Of a stretch of DNA of 64,000 nucleotides, positions 60,239 to 64,000 are shown in pieces; the stretch's first letter is position 1, and each line of letters begins with the position of its first letter. Under the pieces are notes generated by a model. The model had not been told where the DNA came from and ran no database searches. It saw only the letters and a list, made by a program, of their open reading frames with translations. The DNA comes from Shimia sp040225985. GTDB lineage: Bacteria; Pseudomonadota; Alphaproteobacteria; Rhodobacterales; Rhodobacteraceae. The stretch covers positions 1 through 64,000 of the forward strand of contig NZ_JBBPEU010000012.1 of the NCBI RefSeq assembly GCF_040225985.1, given 5' to 3'. The position numbers were made by a program, and so were the translations under genes.

Positions 60239-62152
60239 ATGAACAATCCCGGTTCCAAATTCCAGCTTTCAGAGGCGTCGGTATCATTCTTGCGCCCCGC
60301 CTCGCTAGTGCACACCTTGCAGAACGATTTCGGTGTGTCGGCGCGCGCGTTGCTCCAGGCGCGTCAGAAGCTGAGCGAATGGGATGCCAATCTGGGGGAA
60401 ATCCTGTGTGCAGAGGGTGCCCTGAGCGAGGCCGATTATCTGCTGGCCTGTGCCCAGGTTGATGGATACGAGATCCAGAATCTGCACAAGACGACACCTG
60501 ATCCAGACCTGCATTCACGCCTGCCTCCGGCCTTTTGTCTGAAACACAATGTGCTGCCGATACGAAAGGAAGGCGACAAGCTGGTTTTCGTGACCGGCCG
60601 ACCAGAACGCATTCCCTTTTTGCGCAAAGAGTTTCCGAGTCTGTTTGCGTCGGCAAAGTTTGATCTCGCGCCCGAGGCCGAGGTGACCGAGATCCTTGGG
60701 CAGGTTCATCGTTCTGCACTAGTAAACCTTGCCGAGACCCGCCCCGACGAACACCACAGTTGCCGTCCTTCCGCTGCACATCGGGCATCGCGTGTCTTTA
60801 TCCTATCGGCGCTTTTTCTGTTATTCAGCGCCGCAGTGCTCGCGCCGGCTGCGATGCTGGTCGTCCTGTTGGCGTGGGTGCTCTTGGCGCAATGCGCCAC
60901 GTTCGCGATGAAGCTTGGTGCCACGGTTGCCCGGCTGGGTATGTGGCGCAGCTATGAGATCGCCCCGCCCTCGCGGCCCCTACCCCGTATCAGCGTCATG
61001 GTCCCACTATTCCGCGAGCATGACATCGCCGGTGCGCTTGTGCGGCGCTTGTCGCGACTGACTTATCCCAAGCCCCTGCTCGACGTGTTGCTCGTACTGG
61101 AGGAGCATGACGAGGTGACGCGCAAGACCATTGAATACACGACATTGCCGTCGTGGATACGCGTGGTTGTCGTGCCTGCCGGCGACGGTCTGACGACCAA
61201 GCCGCGCGCCCTGAATTATGCGTTGGATTTCTGCCGGGGTGACCTTATCGGGATCTGGGATGCCGAGGACGCCCCGGCACCGGACCAGCTCGAAAAAGTT
61301 GCACGCCATTTCGACAGGGCCCCATCTGAAATGGCCTGCGTGCAGGGGGTGCTGGACTATTACAACCCCTATACCAACTGGCTTTCGCGGTGTTTCACCA
61401 TCGAATACGCCACATGGTTTCGCATAATTCTGCCGGGACTCGCCCGTTTGGGGTTTTCGATTCCTTTGGGGGGCACCACGCTTTTCCTGCGCCGGGATGT
61501 GATCGAGGAAGTGGGCGGTTGGGACGCCCATAACGTCACCGAAGACGCCGATTTAGGGGTGCGCCTTGCCCGGTTTGGCTATCGTACAGAACTTTTGCCC
61601 TGCGTCACACAGGAAGAAGCGAATTGTCGACCTGTGGCCTGGATCAAGCAGAGGTCACGCTGGCTCAAGGGCTACATGATCACCTATCTTGTGCATATGC
61701 GACAGCCGTGGCGTCTGTTGCGCGAAATTGGCCTGCGCAAGGTTCTGGGGTTGCAGTTGATCTTTGCCGCCACGCTTTCACAGTTTCTGTTGGCACCGCT
61801 TCTGTGGCTGTTCTGGGGCAATGCACTGGGACTTGATTACTTCAGGATTGGCGCCCTGACCGATCGAACAATCCTGACCATCGGCGGGGTGCTGACCCTG
61901 TTCGGCATTTGCAACGCCGCCATCTCACTCTGGGCTGTCAGCGGACAGGACCGAGCACGCTTGTACCCTTGGGTACTGACGATGGTGTTCTATTTCCCAC
62001 TTGCCACCTTCGCGGCCTACAAAGCGCTGTATGAGTTGCTGACTGCGCCATATTTCTGGGACAAGACCGCGCATGGCAAAACCAGCGAAGGGCTGGACGC
62101 GCAACACTCAGGCGTCGGTGTCCTGTTTAAGCCGAGTGACAAATGCCTGTGA
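60239..62152 (+). CDS. Family 2 glycosyltransferase fused to an N-terminal GspE-N/MshEN domain
   Basis: This 637-residue protein joins an N-terminal GspE-N (MshEN-like) domain (about 15-160; NLGEILCAEGALSEADYLLA) to a transmembrane GT2 enzyme. Catalytic motifs are visible: WDAEDAPAPDQ, the TEDADLG base and QRSRWLKG, the set used by cellulose-synthase-like processive enzymes. Helices flank the catalytic domain (about 180-225 and 505-605). MshEN domains in other proteins bind cyclic di-GMP, so control of exopolysaccharide synthesis by that messenger is a fair inference. Its 3' end overlaps the convergent GntR gene by 45 bases. Confidence 0.88.
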   Translation: MNNPGSKFQLSEASVSFLRPASLVHTLQNDFGVSARALLQARQKLSEWDANLGEILCAEGALSEADYLLACAQVDGYEIQNLHKTTPDPDLHSRLPPAFCLKHNVLPIRKEGDKLVFVTGRPERIPFLRKEFPSLFASAKFDLAPEAEVTEILGQVHRSALVNLAETRPDEHHSCRPSAAHRASRVFILSALFLLFSAAVLAPAAMLVVLLAWVLLAQCATFAMKLGATVARLGMWRSYEIAPPSRPLPRISVMVPLFREHDIAGALVRRLSRLTYPKPLLDVLLVLEEHDEVTRKTIEYTTLPSWIRVVVVPAGDGLTTKPRALNYALDFCRGDLIGIWDAEDAPAPDQLEKVARHFDRAPSEMACVQGVLDYYNPYTNWLSRCFTIEYATWFRIILPGLARLGFSIPLGGTTLFLRRDVIEEVGGWDAHNVTEDADLGVRLARFGYRTELLPCVTQEEANCRPVAWIKQRSRWLKGYMITYLVHMRQPWRLLREIGLRKVLGLQLIFAATLSQFLLAPLLWLFWGNALGLDYFRIGALTDRTILTIGGVLTLFGICNAAISLWAVSGQDRARLYPWVLTMVFYFPLATFAAYKALYELLTAPYFWDKTAHGKTSEGLDAQHSGVGVLFKPSDKCL

Positions 62153-62746
62153 GATATGTGCCTTTAAAGCCTGATAGGCGCCTTCTTCGTCGCGCTCTTC
62201 GATCGCCTTCACGATCGCCGCATGTTCCACAAGCGTGTCTTCGCCACGCCCTTCGGCGGCAATCGACGTGGTGGCCATCAACGCCATGGACCGGTGCACA
62301 AGATCCAGCTGCTGCACCAGATAGCGGTTATGCGAAGCCAGATGGATTTGCTTGTGAAAGCGGCGATTGGCCCGTGCCAGTGCCGACGGGTCATTCACCA
62401 GCGCATGATCCTCTTCCACCATATCCTTGAGAACGCGCACCTCTTCGGCGGTCGCGTGGCGTGCTGCAAGGCGCGCCGCCAACCCTTCAAGTTCCGTGCG
62501 CACCACATAGAGTTCGGACATCTGGTTGTGATCAAGGGACGAGACAATCAAGCTACGCCCATCCCGTGCCAGAAGCGATTGCGTCTCGAGCCGCTGCAAC
62601 GCCTCCCGGATAGGCGTCCGCGACACACCAAACCGTTCGGCAAGGTCGCTTTCCACAAGGCGATCCCCGGGTTTGTAAATCCCGACGTCAATCGCCTCGA
62701 GTATCAGCGAATATGCATCACGGTTTGGCTGTTTGCTTTGCGCCAT
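62108..62746 (-). CDS. GntR family transcriptional regulator (FCD domain)
   Basis: This 212-residue FadR-type regulator has an N-terminal winged helix (DRLVESDLAERFGVSRTPIR, then EALQRLETQSLLARDG) and an all-helical FCD ligand domain with Zn-binding-type His residues (FHKQIHLASHNRYLVQQLD). FCD regulators usually sense organic acids. The start at 62746 has a GGGAG site. Its target is not clear from the neighbours; the overlap with the glycosyltransferase gene is convergent. Confidence 0.92.
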   Translation of the reverse strand: MAQSKQPNRDAYSLILEAIDVGIYKPGDRLVESDLAERFGVSRTPIREALQRLETQSLLARDGRSLIVSSLDHNQMSELYVVRTELEGLAARLAARHATAEEVRVLKDMVEEDHALVNDPSALARANRRFHKQIHLASHNRYLVQQLDLVHRSMALMATTSIAAEGRGEDTLVEHAAIVKAIEERDEEGAYQALKAHISQAFVTRLKQDTDA

Positions 62747-62860
62747 TGATTGGTCTCCCCTCACGCGCCCAAACAGCGCTGGCGGTCAGGTTACGAAACT
62801 CGGCCAACATCTTTCAACCCCGCCATTGCGCGCGCCTTGCCGCAACCCTATCTTGGCGCC

Positions 62861-63505
62861 ATGCCAAAACAAGACTTTGCCCATGTGTCGACATGGGTCT
62901 TTGACCTCGACAACACGCTCTACCCGCCGCAAGTGCGGCTGTTCGACCAGATCGAGGTCAAGATGACTCGTTACGTGATGGATGCGCTTGGGGTGGACAA
63001 CCCTACCGCAAACCGCCTGCGCAAAGAATACTGGGCGGAATATGGCACTACGCTTGCTGGTCTGATGCGCGTGCATGACGTGGACCCGGCCCCCTATCTC
63101 GAAGAGGTGCACGATATTTCGTTGCACCAGTTGGAACCGGATCTACATCTGGCGGCGCAGATTCGCGCTCTGCCTGGACGCTGCATCGTCTACACGAACG
63201 GCACCGCCCCCTATGCCGAGCGGGTGTTGGCAGCTCGCGGATTGGATGGGCTTTTTGACGCAGTCTATGGTGTCGAGCACGCAGGGTTCCTGCCCAAACC
63301 GGAAAAAGCGGCTTTCGAGGCGGTGTTCAAATTGGATGGCGTCACAACCCAGACGGCAGCTATGTTCGAGGATGACCCGCGAAACCTGCAAGCTCCCCAT
63401 GAAATGGGCATGAAAACAGTGCATGTCGCGCCAGATGCGCATGAAGCGGACCACATTCATCACCACACGGATGATTTATCGTCCTTTCTGGGTAAGCTGA
63501 CCTAG
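62861..63505 (+). CDS. HAD family pyrimidine 5'-nucleotidase-like hydrolase
   Basis: This 214-residue protein has HAD motif I FDLDNTLYPPQ, motif II VYTNGTAPYAER, the Lys of KPEKAAF and motif IV MFEDDPRNLQ. The short cap and the FDLDNTLYPP opening place it with pyrimidine 5'-nucleotidases of the SDT1 type. The start at 62861 (MPKQDFAHVSTWVFDLD) follows no strong ribosome-binding site. The His-rich C-terminus (DHIHHHTDD) is a notable local feature. Confidence 0.88.
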   Translation: MPKQDFAHVSTWVFDLDNTLYPPQVRLFDQIEVKMTRYVMDALGVDNPTANRLRKEYWAEYGTTLAGLMRVHDVDPAPYLEEVHDISLHQLEPDLHLAAQIRALPGRCIVYTNGTAPYAERVLAARGLDGLFDAVYGVEHAGFLPKPEKAAFEAVFKLDGVTTQTAAMFEDDPRNLQAPHEMGMKTVHVAPDAHEADHIHHHTDDLSSFLGKLT

Positions 63506-63623
63506 AGTCTCAAGACATTAGTTCAGGCGTTAATTCAAAAATTCGCATTCGTGAATTTAACTTGAATGCTGCGACGCGGCATCCTATCTGTTCAGCGTAG
63601 AACACTGATTGGAGAGACGCGCA

Positions 63624-63863
63624 ATGAGCATGACCGAGACCAACCCGAACTTCGCCACGACCACCCCTTCCGAGGAAGCGGAATCCCACCACGACGAAGC
63701 GATCAGCCGCAAGGGTCTTGCCATGCTTTATGCCGTTCTGGCGGCGGTTGTCGTCGCCTGGGGCTCGGCCATTTTTGCATATGGCATCCCGGGCCTTTAC
63801 ATCCCGGCCCTCTGCATGGTGCCGGTGATGTACCTGATTTTGGTGATCATCGCCAAAGGGTGA
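63624..63863 (+). CDS. Small hypothetical membrane protein
   Basis: This 79-residue protein has an acidic N-terminus (TPSEEAESHHDE) and two transmembrane helices (about 30-50 and 55-77). A GGAGAGACG ribosome-binding site precedes the ATG at 63624. I know no named family. It is followed 59 bases later by a UbiH-type monooxygenase gene and could be cotranscribed with it. Confidence 0.7.
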   Translation: MSMTETNPNFATTTPSEEAESHHDEAISRKGLAMLYAVLAAVVVAWGSAIFAYGIPGLYIPALCMVPVMYLILVIIAKG

Positions 63864-63922
63864 CGTTTCGGCCCCTTGGAACCCCTGCCGCACAGCACTA
63901 GATTGCGCGGCAGGAGGCACCC

Positions 63923-64000
63923 ATGACCACCGAATCCCAAACCGACATCCTGATTTCCGGCGGTGGTATCGCCGGATTGACCGCCGCCGCCGCCTTTGCG
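63923..64000 (+). CDS. UbiH/COQ6-type FAD monooxygenase, 5' fragment
   Basis: The first 26 codons read MTTESQTDILISGGGIAGLT and onward to the window edge. The GGGIAG dinucleotide-binding loop after ILI is the FAD motif of the ubiquinone-biosynthesis hydroxylase family (UbiH/UbiF/COQ6). A strong CAGGAGGCA ribosome-binding site fixes the start. The gene is cut by the window edge. Confidence 0.8.
   Translation, partial: MTTESQTDILISGGGIAGLTAAAAFA

Noticed and set aside
1..64000. tRNA genes, rRNA, CRISPR arrays, prophage or insertion sequences
   Set aside because: I looked for tRNA-like ends, regularly spaced repeats, transposase motifs and phage genes and saw none; the window reads as stable chromosome.

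Overview
The window looks like ordinary chromosome of a marine alphaproteobacterium in the Rhodobacteraceae (Roseobacter group). This rests on GC-rich coding DNA, family-typical small proteins (DUF1127, DUF6280, DUF2927), a class A alphaproteobacterial RNase P RNA and the gatCA, lepA, carA and yqeY gene set. I read this from gene content, not from a database search. No phage, insertion sequence, CRISPR array, tRNA or rRNA was found. The window opens in non-coding DNA and closes inside the first 26 codons of a UbiH-type flavin monooxygenase.

Layout. 0.3-15 kb: a large degenerate ABC/cNMP-domain protein, small enzymes (DUF3307, rhodanese), an orphan Phd-like antitoxin, lepA, a LysR regulator divergent from a DUF1127 gene, a Bax-inhibitor-1 homologue, a GNAT enzyme, rpmG, rnpB, an AmpD-like amidase, an excalibur lipoprotein and gatCA. 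15-19 kb: a ceramidase-like membrane protein, a UPF0173 hydrolase joined to a DoeA-like M24 hydrolase, tadA and an RluB-type pseudouridine synthase. 19.2-24.7 kb: a tightly packed six-gene operon (27-residue membrane peptide, XpaC, TelA, DUF2927 lipoprotein, SPFH-GYF protein, zinc-ribbon membrane protein), probably an envelope stress module. 24.7-31.4 kb: nitroreductase, a Tle1-like alpha/beta hydrolase overlapping a lone molybdenum hydroxylase large subunit, an ornithine decarboxylase-like enzyme divergent from an Lrp regulator, and a GcvA-type LysR regulator. 31.5-33 kb: a PhyH dioxygenase plus an HD-domain oxygenase that match the TmpA/TmpB phosphonate pathway. 33-43.8 kb: small stress membrane proteins opposite a membrane-bound LytTR regulator, valS, a Bcr/CflA-type exporter, crotonase, strictosidine-synthase-like protein and two aminotransferases. 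44-55 kb: MsbA-like ABC exporter, TIGR04283-type glycosyltransferase, ygfZ, a fructosamine kinase-like protein, efp, DUF6280, a PopZ-like acidic protein, tolC, pcm, a phospholipase D family protein and a second PhyH dioxygenase. 55-64 kb: an RTX calcium-binding protein, an unknown membrane protein, yqeY divergent from carA, a GspE-N/MshEN-glycosyltransferase fusion, a GntR regulator, a HAD nucleotidase and a small membrane protein.

The most interesting items are the XpaC-TelA-SPFH-zinc-ribbon operon; the LysR-tmpA-tmpB-like phosphonate cassette with a perfect LysR-type palindrome; a PopZ-like protein that may be the hidden polar organiser of this lineage; an ABC protein that has lost every ATPase motif and seems to start at ATA; and an 18-bp hairpin that covers the ribosome-binding region of the glycosyltransferase fusion.
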